From WJMT01 sp964456985 (lineage in GTDB: Bacteria; Acidobacteriota; Aminicenantia; Aminicenantales; Aminicenantaceae), in assembly GCA_964456985.1 (NCBI GenBank), contig CAYWDH010000004.1, positions 1 to 64,000 of the forward strand: a DNA stretch of 64,000 nucleotides, written 5' to 3'. The position numbers were made by a program, and so were the translations under genes. This document shows positions 43,340 to 51,801 of the stretch, piece after piece; the first letter of the stretch is position 1, and the number at the start of each line of letters is the position of its first letter. The notes under the pieces are model-generated. The model was given only the letters and a program-made list of their open reading frames with translations, searched no databases and was not told the origin of the DNA.

Positions 43340-43355
43340 ATGAGTAGTGACTCAT
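43340..43355. promoter_or_regulatory. Palindromic element upstream of hdrC operon
   Basis: ATGAGT (43340-43345) and ACTCAT (43350-43355) form a perfect inverted repeat around a 4-base centre, about 95 bases upstream of the hdrC start. It could be an operator for redox control of the hydrogenase-like operon. It does not match the Rex or FNR consensus in an obvious way. Confidence 0.3.
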
Positions 43356-43680
43356 GCTTGACAAAAAAGACTTTCTTGAACAGCCTTTCTGTCTTAAAAG
43401 AAACTTTGCTGCATCAATAATTGCAATCTTAAATAAATTATGTTTCCTTCTTGTTCTTCCTGCATCTCAATTCTATTTTGAATTTGCTATATTGTCAATG
43501 AAAAAATTGATTTTGTATTTTTGTATTAGAATTGATTAAAGGGTCATTATTTTCTAAAATCTTCTCATATGTACATCATTTTTGATCTTGATTGTGTTTG
43601 TGTTTCAGCTGTATAAATAAAGAATTTTCCCATGGGATTCGTGTGAAGGGGATATTTTTCAAGAAACATACTTTTTAAAC

Positions 43681-43710
43681 TTGCTTTTTTACTTGAAAAA
43701 AAAGTAAAAT
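43681..43710 (+). promoter_or_regulatory. Candidate promoter of the lipoprotein gene
   Basis: TTGCTT (43681-43686) and TAAAAT (43705-43710) are spaced by 18 bases, about 30 bases before the start codon at 43739. The -10 is a close match to the sigma-70 consensus, the -35 is weaker. Confidence 0.45.
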
Positions 43711-43738
43711 TTAGAAAAATAAGAAGGAAGGAGGAAAA

Positions 43739-44413
43739 ATGAATAAGAAGATTTTCTCTTACTTAGGAATTGTACTTCTGATATTTCTTATCTATAGCTG
43801 TTCCTCTCATCCAGAAAAAGCCCTTTTAGACAAATATTTTAATGCCATGTCGTTTAATGACTTGAATACGCTTTCCACCATGGCTATTGAGCCGGCAGAC
43901 TTTGAGTTTGATTCATGGGAAATAACAAATGTTTCCGAAGAAAGTATTGAACCTTTCGCTCTGTCCGAGATGGATCAAAAAGAAAAAGAGCTGAAGAAAA
44001 AAGTCGATGACTCAACCATAAACACTCTTGATGCCAGAGATGCCATGGATGTGGCCAAATTTGAGATGGAAGGGCGCCGCACAAGGGCTAACATAAATAA
44101 ATTCAATGAAGCTGAGGAAAAGTACAATACGATGTATGAAGCCCACAAAGAACTCCAGAAGGAATACAACGAGATGGAGAAGGCTGCAGAGAGGGAAGAG
44201 AAAATCTCCCTCTTTTCCCTCGGAGGGGATTTCCCGAGAATCCGCCAGTTTGAAGGGGATGTTCATAAGAAAGAAGTTGAGATAATAGTTAAACGCAATG
44301 GGGAGGAAGCCAATTATAAAATTTATATGAGCCAGTACGAACTTACGGATCCGGAAAATAATATCACTCACACTGGGAGATGGATCATCCTGAAATTTGA
44401 GAATCTCGACTGA
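43739..44413 (+). CDS. Predicted lipoprotein with coiled-coil segment
   Basis: A 224-residue protein. The signal peptide ends in a lipobox-like IYSCSS (C21), so a lipid-anchored envelope protein is likely. Residues ~80-150 are rich in Glu, Lys and Ala with heptad-like spacing and would form a coiled coil. The C-terminal part is strand-rich. No named family is recognised. GGAAGGAGG directly upstream is a strong ribosome site. It is monocistronic as far as visible and lies just before the tRNA promoter. Confidence 0.75.
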   Translation: MNKKIFSYLGIVLLIFLIYSCSSHPEKALLDKYFNAMSFNDLNTLSTMAIEPADFEFDSWEITNVSEESIEPFALSEMDQKEKELKKKVDDSTINTLDARDAMDVAKFEMEGRRTRANINKFNEAEEKYNTMYEAHKELQKEYNEMEKAAEREEKISLFSLGGDFPRIRQFEGDVHKKEVEIIVKRNGEEANYKIYMSQYELTDPENNITHTGRWIILKFENLD

Positions 44414-44441
44414 TCCGAAAATCCTTTTTTTTGACAAGATA

Positions 44442-44470
44442 TTGACTCTTTTTTGATTTTCTTTTATAAA
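44442..44470 (+). promoter_or_regulatory. Promoter of the tRNA-Lys/tRNA-Glu unit
   Basis: TTGACT (44442-44447) and TATAAA (44465-44470) are 17 bases apart, a near-consensus sigma-70 promoter. The tRNA-Lys gene starts 20 bases after the -10. Confidence 0.75.
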
Positions 44471-44489
44471 TACAAGACTATTTTTGCAT

Positions 44490-44564
44490 GGGCCGTTAGC
44501 TCAGGGGTAGAGCACCGGCCTTTTAAGCCGGGTGTCGCTGGTTCAAATCCAGCACGGCTCACCA
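44490..44564 (+). tRNA. tRNA-Lys (TTT)
   Basis: The cloverleaf can be drawn by eye. The acceptor stem pairs GGGCCGT with ACGGCTC (one G-T pair), the anticodon stem pairs CCGGC with GCCGG, and the anticodon loop CTTTTAA reads TTT. The T arm is GCTGG-TTCAAAT-CCAGC. CCA is encoded at the 3' end. Confidence 0.97.
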
Positions 44565-44574
44565 TGCACAGCAT

Positions 44575-44649
44575 GCTCCTGTCGTCTAGCCTGGCCTAGG
44601 ACACCGCCCTTTCAAGGCGGCGACACGGGTTCAAATCCCGTCGGGAGCG
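44575..44649 (+). tRNA. tRNA-Glu (TTC)
   Basis: Acceptor stem GCTCCTG pairs with CGGGAGC, anticodon stem CCGCC pairs with GGCGG, and the loop CTTTCAA gives anticodon TTC. T arm ACGGG-TTCAAAT-CCCGT. CCA is not encoded, unlike the adjacent tRNA-Lys. A T-rich run after the gene may end transcription. The two tRNA genes share the promoter at 44442. Confidence 0.96.
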
Positions 44650-44780
44650 TTTTTTGTTTCCCCTCTTTTTTCATGAGAATCCCGTCGGTTTTTTTTAACA
44701 AAAAGAATGTTTTGACCGGAAGAGGATATCTATTTAAAATCAGAGATGGAATTTGTTCTGGCAGAATAAGGGATAGAAGG

Positions 44781-46139
44781 ATGAAAAGACGGACTTTTTT
44801 AAAAAAAAGCTCTTTGGGCGCAGCTGCCCTCTGGTCAGATATGTATGTGAAGCCGTGGCAGAGTACAGCGTTTTACGAAAAACGTCCTGCTCCAACTCCC
44901 CAGCAGGCACAGTGGCAGGATATGGAGTTAGGGATGTTTTTTCATTTTGACATCCCTGTTTACAAACCTGGCTGGGATTGGCGGACTTGGAAAGACCTTC
45001 CGACTCCGGATATGTATAATCCAAAAATGCTTGATACGGACCAGTGGATGGAAGCTGCCAAGGCCATGGGAGCTCAGTATGCTGTCTTTGTAGCCAAGCA
45101 CTGCAGCGGTTTCCTTCAGTGGCAGAGTGATATGTATCCTTATGGAGTAAGGCAGTCTTCCTGGAGAAATGGACAGGGGGATATGGTGCGTGATTTCATC
45201 GATTCCTGCCGGAAGTACCATATCAAACCAGGGCTTTATGCTTCAGTAAATGCGAACAGTTATCTGGAAGTGGATATCCCTGGGCTGATCAATAGAGGTC
45301 AGGGAGGAGACCCTGAAAAACAGGCCGGTTATGCAAAAATATGCGAGCAGATGCTTACAGAGCTCTGGAGCCGGTACGGAGAATTGTTTGAGATCTGGTT
45401 TGATGGAGGGGCTCTTTCGCCACAAAAGGGAGGCCCGGATTTGATCCCGATTTATAAGAGATACCAGCCTCAGGCGGTTGTTTTCCAGGGCCCTGTGGCT
45501 TCAATCCGTTGGATCGGGAATGAAAACGGCGTGGCTCCTTATCCCTGCTGGGCCACTGTCCCCCATAAGCATGATTACAACGGCCCAGGCGATCCAAACG
45601 GCCGGTTTTGGCTCCCTGGTGAATGTGATGTGCCTGTAAGAGATCATGATTGGTTTTGGAAACCCGGCAGAGAGCACAGGATTTACTCGCTGGAAAGACT
45701 TGTGGATATGTACTATCGATCAGTCGGCAGAAACTGTAATCTTTTGTTGAATGCCAATCCGAACCCGGAAGGTCTCATTCCGGATGCAGATTTTAAAAGA
45801 TATATTGAATTCGGAAAAGAGATCCGCAGAAGGTTTGCCAAACCGATCGCAGAGATCAGGGGGAGCGGGGGATCTGTCGAATTGGAAATGAAGAAGCCGG
45901 AAGTGATTGATCATGTTATCATAATGGAAGATATAACTAAGGGAGAGCGGGTGCGGGAATACCGTGTGGAAGGTTTGACAGGGCCTGAGAAATGGGAAGT
46001 CCTGGCTAACGGCCAGTCCATAGGGCACAAAAGAATACAAAGGATTCATCCTGCCGAGGTATCGAAAGTCAAGCTGACTGTATTGTCATCGGACGGAACA
46101 CCCCTTATACGGAGCCTGAAAGTATATGACGTGGGATAG
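44781..46139 (+). CDS. Alpha-L-fucosidase (GH29 family)
   Basis: A 452-residue protein. The N-terminus MKRRTFLKKSSLGAAAL resembles a twin-arginine export signal. The GH29 features include WDWRTWKDLP, FVAKHCSGF (substrate-binding His), EIWFDGG with the nucleophile Asp, and a C-terminal strand-rich domain. I start at 44781 because the open frame reaching upstream (to 44532) would run through the tRNA genes. This suggests use of fucosylated glycans from outside. Catalytic acid/base residues vary within the family and were not assigned. Confidence 0.87.
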   Translation: MKRRTFLKKSSLGAAALWSDMYVKPWQSTAFYEKRPAPTPQQAQWQDMELGMFFHFDIPVYKPGWDWRTWKDLPTPDMYNPKMLDTDQWMEAAKAMGAQYAVFVAKHCSGFLQWQSDMYPYGVRQSSWRNGQGDMVRDFIDSCRKYHIKPGLYASVNANSYLEVDIPGLINRGQGGDPEKQAGYAKICEQMLTELWSRYGELFEIWFDGGALSPQKGGPDLIPIYKRYQPQAVVFQGPVASIRWIGNENGVAPYPCWATVPHKHDYNGPGDPNGRFWLPGECDVPVRDHDWFWKPGREHRIYSLERLVDMYYRSVGRNCNLLLNANPNPEGLIPDADFKRYIEFGKEIRRRFAKPIAEIRGSGGSVELEMKKPEVIDHVIIMEDITKGERVREYRVEGLTGPEKWEVLANGQSIGHKRIQRIHPAEVSKVKLTVLSSDGTPLIRSLKVYDVG

Positions 46140-46311
46140 TGTATTTATAAAGGGACAAAACAGAACTAAAACACTGTTTAATACGTATTAATAAGAGAGG
46201 TCTTTATATGGGGAGCAGGAACCCCGCATACTATTCTGATTTCAATTATGGATTTTTGTTGGAGAGAGTTTTGAGAAGAGTATGTGAAAATCCATAGAGG
46301 AGAGACTGCCT

Positions 46312-47451
46312 ATGAAGAAAGTAATTATAACCATTGTGGTTCTCATTGTTGTTATTGGTCTTGTTTTTCTTGGGTTAAAGAGCTGCCAGAAGAAGAGCGA
46401 TGTTCAGACAGAAAACACAGCCAAAGTGGAGAAAGGAGATATTTCCAGGACCGTGGTCGCTACCGGAAAAATAGAAGCTCTTTTTAAGGCTGAGGTCAAA
46501 TCGAAAATAGGAGGTATTGTAAAGCGCTTTTATATTGAGGAAGGGGATCATGTCAGTGTGGGGCAGAAGCTCGTTGACATAGTGCCGCAGGCCACTCCTG
46601 TGGAACTGGTCCAGGCCAGGACTGAAGTCAAGGCAGCGGCCTTTGATAAAGAGGCATCCGAGAAAAGATACCTTAGAAGCAAAGAGCTCTTTGAAAGCGA
46701 ACTCATTCCGGCAGAGGAACATGACCAGGCCAAGGCAGCTTACAGAACAGCTCAGGCGCGTTTTTATGCTTCTATGGCTCAACTTCGCGTGTTAGAGCAA
46801 GGAGCGGATTTATCTGAACTTGTTGAGGGGATTGAGCTGAGTGATGAGGATAAAAAGGAAATCGAAACAGAGGCAAGAGAGGCTATCAACAGCATGACAT
46901 TAAAAGCTCCTATTTCCGGAATTGTCCTTTCCCGGGATACGGATAAAGGGGGAGCTGTCATTCCGATATCTTCGGCTTATGGAGGGACGGTTATCATGAC
47001 GGTTGCTGATGTTTCAGAGAAACAGTTCCGCGGGGATGTGGATGAGGCAGATATCGGAAAAGTCCGCCTGGGCCTTCCGGCCAGAGTTTTTGTGGAGGCT
47101 TATTCTGATGAGCATTTTGACGCACAGTTGATCCAAATAAGCCCCCAGGGACGGGAGCAGGAGGAAATCATAAATTTTGAGATAAGAGCTACCGTAGATG
47201 ATCCGGAGGACAGATTGAGAGTGGGTATGTCAGCGGATGCAGAGATCATTCTTGAAGAGCATAAGAACGTTCTTCTGATTCCCGAAGGAGCTGTCATATA
47301 TGAGGAGGGCAAGACTTTTGTGAATGTGGAGGATAGTACTGTTGAGGAGGGACTGCGTAAGGTTGAGATTGAGAGAGGCATATCGGATGGCCTTTTCACA
47401 GAGGTCTTGTCGGGTCTCAAAGAAGGTCAGGTTGTTGTTCTTCCGAGATAG
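46312..47451 (+). CDS. MacA/HlyD-like periplasmic adaptor protein
   Basis: A 379-residue membrane-fusion protein. The N-terminal membrane anchor (5-24) is followed by VVATGKIEALFKAEVKSKIGG (barrel-sandwich start, in parts), a helical hairpin (about residues 85-185), the lipoyl second half SMTLKAPISGIVLSR, and a beta-barrel ending with the membrane-proximal domain. GGAGAG upstream supports the start. The next gene encodes a tandem MacB-type permease, so the pair form an efflux or export system across the envelope. The ATPase subunit is not beside them. Confidence 0.9.
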   Translation: MKKVIITIVVLIVVIGLVFLGLKSCQKKSDVQTENTAKVEKGDISRTVVATGKIEALFKAEVKSKIGGIVKRFYIEEGDHVSVGQKLVDIVPQATPVELVQARTEVKAAAFDKEASEKRYLRSKELFESELIPAEEHDQAKAAYRTAQARFYASMAQLRVLEQGADLSELVEGIELSDEDKKEIETEAREAINSMTLKAPISGIVLSRDTDKGGAVIPISSAYGGTVIMTVADVSEKQFRGDVDEADIGKVRLGLPARVFVEAYSDEHFDAQLIQISPQGREQEEIINFEIRATVDDPEDRLRVGMSADAEIILEEHKNVLLIPEGAVIYEEGKTFVNVEDSTVEEGLRKVEIERGISDGLFTEVLSGLKEGQVVVLPR

Positions 47452-47497
47452 TGTTTAATGAGGATCTGCTGAGATTTCCCTTTGAAGAGAGAACGGC

Positions 47498-50056
47498 ATG
47501 CTTTTAAATGAAGTGATCAGACAGGCTTTCACAGACCTGAAAGCGCACCGTCTTCGAAGCACACTCACACTTTTCGGGATCATATGGGGGATCATGGCCA
47601 TTATGATTCTCCTTGGATGGGGATTTGGGTTTCGCGATATGATGTGGGAAGGATTTAGACAGATCGGGGAAGACCTTGTGGTCTTTCTGCCCGGCCATAC
47701 TTCCATTGGGGTGGGTGGATACAAGACGGGAAGACCGATCATACCCGAGATGAAGGATATGGAAGCCATCCGAATCCAATGTCCTTCAGTCCATGAAATA
47801 AATCCGCAGTTGATGCGGTGGTTTTTTGTGAAGGTTGAAAACGAGTCAAGGCAGTACAATATACGCGGAGTTATCCCTGCAGCTAAGGAGATGAACAACT
47901 GGGAAGTGGCTAAGGGGCGGTTTATTTCTGAACATGATATGAAAAACCGAAGGCGGCTTGCTTTTATCGGGAATAATGTCAGGGAACAGCTCTTCGGAGA
48001 GGGTTCCAATCCGGTTGGCAGAAAAATGAAGATCCGGGGAGTGACTTTTCATGTGGTGGGTCTGGCGATGGGAAAAGAACTTCAGACTTCCACCATAAAC
48101 AGCCGTCATGATGATCAGATACTCATCCCTCTCAGCACAGCACAGCAGTTGTGGGGAGACGGAAAGAGCCTGGATATTGTTTTTGTCACACCCAAAGGAA
48201 ACGCCAAATCAGGGCAGGTTGTCTCTGAAATCCGCAGCCTTCTAGCAGAACGCCATAATTTTGATCCAGAGGATAATGAGGCGTTGATGATTTTTGAATT
48301 CGCTTTTTTTGAGAAGATGTTCAACATTTTAGCCCTTGGGCTGAACGTCCTCCTGGGTTTGATCGGTGTTGTGACTCTTTTTGTAGGAGGCGTCGGCGTG
48401 ATGAACATCATGCTGGTCTCAGTGCAGGAGCGTATCCATGAAATAGGGATCCGCAAAGCTGTGGGAGCAAAAAAGAGGGATATAAGGCTCCACTTTCTGG
48501 CCGAAGCCCTGTTTATCACCATGATCGGGGGTCTCATTGGTTTTCTTCTTGGGTCCGCTCTTTTGGGTGCAGTCAATATGTTGCCTCTGCCTCCGTCTAT
48601 TCCTCTTCCTCAAAATTCAGTTGAGCTGTCATTGATCGTTGTTTTTGTGATGATTTTAACGGGGATTCTGTCCGGTTATATCCCGGCAAGAAACGCGGCT
48701 GAGATGGAACCGGCCAAAGCGCTTCAGTATGAAAGGGGGGTAACTGTTTCAGGCAGAAAAGAACCCAAACCACTCTGGACCTCCCGTACTCTGACGGGAG
48801 AGCTGATCGGCCAGGCCTTTTTGGAAATCCGGAGCAGTAAGTCCCGGAGTTTCCTTACCATGTTCGGCATATTCTGGGGAATCGCTTCCATCATTATTCT
48901 AATAGGATTCGGTACTGGATTTCAGAATTTTTTTGACCGAGAATTCGGCAAAATGGGTGAAAAGACCATATATGTCAGCGGAGGTCGGGTGAAGAGCGAG
49001 AGAGGCTCTTTTAGTCAAGCCCGGAGAGTCAGGTTGACAGAAAGAGATGTCAGAGCCCTTAACTCATTTTCTTATGAGATAGAAAGAGCTCTGCCGGAAT
49101 ATGACTGCGGAAACATTGTTGTCAAGTATGGGAATGAAAGCAGGTCTGTGCACACTCTTGGTGTGGTTCCGGCTACGCTAAGGATGAGAAACTATAAAGT
49201 CAGCAGAGGGAGATTCATCAATCAAGGGGATATAGAACGGAGAGAAAGGGTTTGTTTTCTGGGAGCTACTATTCAGGAAAGGATTTTCGGAAGCAAAGCC
49301 AAAGATATATCAGGGGAATATATCAGTGTGAACGGGATCCGCTACCGGGTCATAGGAACCGCGGAAACAAAAGGATATCAATTATCGATCAACAACTCTT
49401 TGGATGATGAAAAGCTGCTTATCCCGTTCACTACGGCGCTGAAGGACTTCAGCGGTGATAAGTACCTATCGCGCATTCTGGTATCTCCTATAGATAAGAA
49501 TCGTTTTGATGAAACAGAATTGGAGATACGGAAAAGTCTTTCCCGACTGCATCAGTTCGATGCTGAAGACGAGGATGCATTATATGTGTGGAGCATGTTA
49601 GAGGGCATGGATTTTATGGGATATATTGTACTAGGACTTCAGATCTTTTTAGGGGGAGTAGGAGTGATAACACTGATGATAGGGGCTGTGGGAGTGATGA
49701 ATATCATGTTTTTCGTTGTGACCCAGCGCACAAGAGAAATAGGCATACGCAGAGCCATTGGGGCCTTAAAAAAGCATGTATTCTTTCAGCTTTTTGCTGA
49801 AGCGTTTACCTTGATTTTTATCGGAGGGCTGATCGGATTAGGGATCGGACTAGGGCTGAATGCTGGTTTATCCGTTCTTGTAGAAGCCCTAAGAACACAG
49901 AATCCCCAGCTTATGATGCTTTTTTCACCCGAGAATTCCATAATCACATCTATGATCACTGCTTTTTTTATGGTGGCCGCAGGCTTTGTAGCCGGATTAA
50001 CGCCCGCACTGAGGGCTATGAAGCTGGATATTGTTGAATGCCTCCGCTATGAATAG
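47498..50056 (+). CDS. Tandem-duplicated MacB/FtsX-type permease
   Basis: An 852-residue membrane protein that is two MacB-type permeases in one chain. Unit one runs about 1-410 and unit two about 430-852. Each begins with a helix and an Arg-rich start (HRLRSTLTLFGIIWG and SKSRSFLTMFGIFWG), has a soluble periplasmic domain, then the helix pair with GVMNIM and EIGIRKAVGA or EIGIRRAIGA. There is no N-terminal ATPase domain. The adaptor gene at 46312 precedes it. Functional ATP supply probably comes from a separate MacB/LolD-like protein elsewhere in the genome. Confidence 0.9.
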   Translation: MLLNEVIRQAFTDLKAHRLRSTLTLFGIIWGIMAIMILLGWGFGFRDMMWEGFRQIGEDLVVFLPGHTSIGVGGYKTGRPIIPEMKDMEAIRIQCPSVHEINPQLMRWFFVKVENESRQYNIRGVIPAAKEMNNWEVAKGRFISEHDMKNRRRLAFIGNNVREQLFGEGSNPVGRKMKIRGVTFHVVGLAMGKELQTSTINSRHDDQILIPLSTAQQLWGDGKSLDIVFVTPKGNAKSGQVVSEIRSLLAERHNFDPEDNEALMIFEFAFFEKMFNILALGLNVLLGLIGVVTLFVGGVGVMNIMLVSVQERIHEIGIRKAVGAKKRDIRLHFLAEALFITMIGGLIGFLLGSALLGAVNMLPLPPSIPLPQNSVELSLIVVFVMILTGILSGYIPARNAAEMEPAKALQYERGVTVSGRKEPKPLWTSRTLTGELIGQAFLEIRSSKSRSFLTMFGIFWGIASIIILIGFGTGFQNFFDREFGKMGEKTIYVSGGRVKSERGSFSQARRVRLTERDVRALNSFSYEIERALPEYDCGNIVVKYGNESRSVHTLGVVPATLRMRNYKVSRGRFINQGDIERRERVCFLGATIQERIFGSKAKDISGEYISVNGIRYRVIGTAETKGYQLSINNSLDDEKLLIPFTTALKDFSGDKYLSRILVSPIDKNRFDETELEIRKSLSRLHQFDAEDEDALYVWSMLEGMDFMGYIVLGLQIFLGGVGVITLMIGAVGVMNIMFFVVTQRTREIGIRRAIGALKKHVFFQLFAEAFTLIFIGGLIGLGIGLGLNAGLSVLVEALRTQNPQLMMLFSPENSIITSMITAFFMVAAGFVAGLTPALRAMKLDIVECLRYE

Positions 50057-50073
50057 TCCGGAAAGGAAAAAAA

Positions 50074-50274
50074 TCATTCGATCTTTTTTTTGTTTTTTTT
50101 ATAGAGCCGGTACAGTAAAACAGCAGGGGCTTCATAAAAGGCAAGGATGATAGGGGACAGGATAAGCCAGTATATATTAAAGTCAGGAATGAAAAGAATA
50201 AAAAAACCCACGAGACCGCCGACGGCAAAGACTAAGGAACCCACTAACAGTAGAGAAACAGAGAATTTATTCAT
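50074..50274 (-). CDS. Small two-helix membrane protein
   Basis: A 66-residue protein with two hydrophobic segments (about 5-29 and 35-55) and a basic tail (KKNKKKIE). It lies 25 bases downstream of the HD-GYP gene in the same direction. No strong ribosome site precedes it and no named family is recognised, but the organised hydrophobicity argues for a real gene. Confidence 0.55.
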   Translation of the reverse strand: MNKFSVSLLLVGSLVFAVGGLVGFFILFIPDFNIYWLILSPIILAFYEAPAVLLYRLYKKNKKKIE

Positions 50275-50299
50275 AGCCGTTCAATTTTTGGATCCGGAA

Positions 50300-51697
50300 T
50301 CAATCAAAATCAAAGCCCTCTTCAGTGCAGACTTTTAGAGCTGCCTCAGATACTTTTTTATCATAGAGAGTTCCTTTATTATTTTTGATTTCATCTAAAG
50401 CTTCTTCTAGAGTCAAGGCTTCTCTATAGGGCCGGTGAGATGCCATGGCTTCTATAACATCGGCCACTGCCAGGACCCTTGCTTCGATGAGGATTTCCTT
50501 CCCTGTAAGTGCATCCGGATACCCGCTTCCGTCCATTCGTTCGTGGTGCTGTCTCACGATGTTAGAAATAGGCCATGGAAACTCGATGGTTTTAAGGATA
50601 TCGGCGCCCACCTTAGGATGGGTTTTGATTATATTGTACTCCACTCCTGAAATTTTACCCGGCTTGCTCAGTATTTCAGCAGGGATATTGATTTTTCCTA
50701 TATCATGGAGTGTGCCTGCCATGCGTATTCCCTCTATCTTATCCTTATCAAGTTCCATTTGTTTTGCGATTTTTACCGCCAAATTTGTGACTCGTCGTTG
50801 ATGGCCGGCTGTGTAAGGGTCTCTTGTTTCTATGGTGTAGGCCATGGCCTTAACAACCCCTTCCAAAGCCTTTCTCTGATTTTCCAAGCTCTTTTTTATT
50901 TCTCCTTCTGCCTTTTTACGCTGGGTGATGTCTGAGAAAGTGACCACCAGGCCTGTTGTCCGACCCTCTACACCCAGGGTAGGATTGATGTCTTGGTAAA
51001 TAGGGACTTTGGCTCCAGATTTTGAGCGAAGTATGACTTCATGATGGATTCGGGTCCTTTTTCCATTTAATAATTCTTGTGTGGGTATTTTTAGGGGACT
51101 GTCTGTTTTTTCACTGTATATGGGATAAATTTTCTTTAGATTTTTATTACATGCATCTCCAAGTTTCCAGCCGGTTATTTCTTCCCCCTGTTTATTTATA
51201 AAATTAACTCTTCCCAGTTCATCCGTTGCAATGACTCCGTCTCCTATGTTTTTAAGGATTGTGGACAACCACTTTTCCCTTCTCTTGAGCTTTCTTTCCA
51301 TGGAAAATTTATAAAGAGCGATTTCAATCGTTGTCTGCAGATCGCGTTCCTCAAATGGTTTTAAGAGATAACCGAAAGGTTCTGTTTTTTTGGCCCTTTG
51401 AATGGTATTTTCATCAGCATATGAAGTGAGGTAGACAATAGGTATATTAAGCTGTGTATAGATAAAATCAGCAGCCTCCACTCCATTCATTTTTCCCTGG
51501 AGCATAATATCCATGAGAACAATATGCGGAGATTTCTTTTTTGCTGTTCTAATAGCTTCTTCTGACGTGGAGGTCACACCGATGGCTTTATAACCTAGAC
51601 TTTGAAGCATATTACAGATATCTCTGGCTACTATGATTTCATCCTCAACGACCAGGACTTTCGTTCTTTCGGCTGTTTGTGAAGGATCTTGATTCAT
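50300..51697 (-). CDS. Response regulator with PAS and HD-GYP domains
   Basis: A 465-residue signalling protein. A receiver domain (about 13-130, phospho-acceptor D63 in VLMDIML) is followed by a PAS domain (about 140-260) and an HD-GYP phosphodiesterase (280-465) with HD at 331-332 (LHDIGK) and the HHERMDGSGYP signature (384-394). It probably cleaves cyclic-di-GMP in response to phosphorylation. No partner kinase is adjacent. Confidence 0.92.
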   Translation of the reverse strand: MNQDPSQTAERTKVLVVEDEIIVARDICNMLQSLGYKAIGVTSTSEEAIRTAKKKSPHIVLMDIMLQGKMNGVEAADFIYTQLNIPIVYLTSYADENTIQRAKKTEPFGYLLKPFEERDLQTTIEIALYKFSMERKLKRREKWLSTILKNIGDGVIATDELGRVNFINKQGEEITGWKLGDACNKNLKKIYPIYSEKTDSPLKIPTQELLNGKRTRIHHEVILRSKSGAKVPIYQDINPTLGVEGRTTGLVVTFSDITQRKKAEGEIKKSLENQRKALEGVVKAMAYTIETRDPYTAGHQRRVTNLAVKIAKQMELDKDKIEGIRMAGTLHDIGKINIPAEILSKPGKISGVEYNIIKTHPKVGADILKTIEFPWPISNIVRQHHERMDGSGYPDALTGKEILIEARVLAVADVIEAMASHRPYREALTLEEALDEIKNNKGTLYDKKVSEAALKVCTEEGFDFD

Positions 51698-51801
51698 TTT
51701 CTTTGGCTATATTATAAGATACTCGTTAATTGAGAAAAGTCAACTTATCTTATAAGTTTTATAGTCTTTAAATCCTCTCATAGTGTTGTCTCTGGTCCAG
51801 G

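Larger units (their letters stand above)
43248..43738. other. Gene-free region upstream of hdrC and of the lipoprotein gene
   Basis: About 490 bases between divergent genes. A 61-codon plus-strand frame at 43354-43539 lacks a ribosome site and homology, so I do not call it. The region is AT-rich and should contain the hdrC operon promoter on the minus strand. It has a palindrome at 43340-43355 and a plus-strand promoter at 43681-43710. Confidence 0.6.

Noticed and set aside
43354..43539. A 61-codon plus-strand open frame upstream of the lipoprotein gene
   Set aside because: It has no ribosome site, no recognisable domain and its bases are the same AT-rich intergenic sequence that should hold the hdrC promoter.
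44532..44780. Upstream extension of the fucosidase reading frame
   Set aside because: It would run through both tRNA genes; the signal-peptide-like start at 44781 is the credible one.
51712..51755. Inverted repeat TTATAAGAT / ATCTTATAA between the HD-GYP and carB genes
   Set aside because: The arms are AT-only, the loop is about 26 bases and there is no T-run; I do not count it as a terminator.
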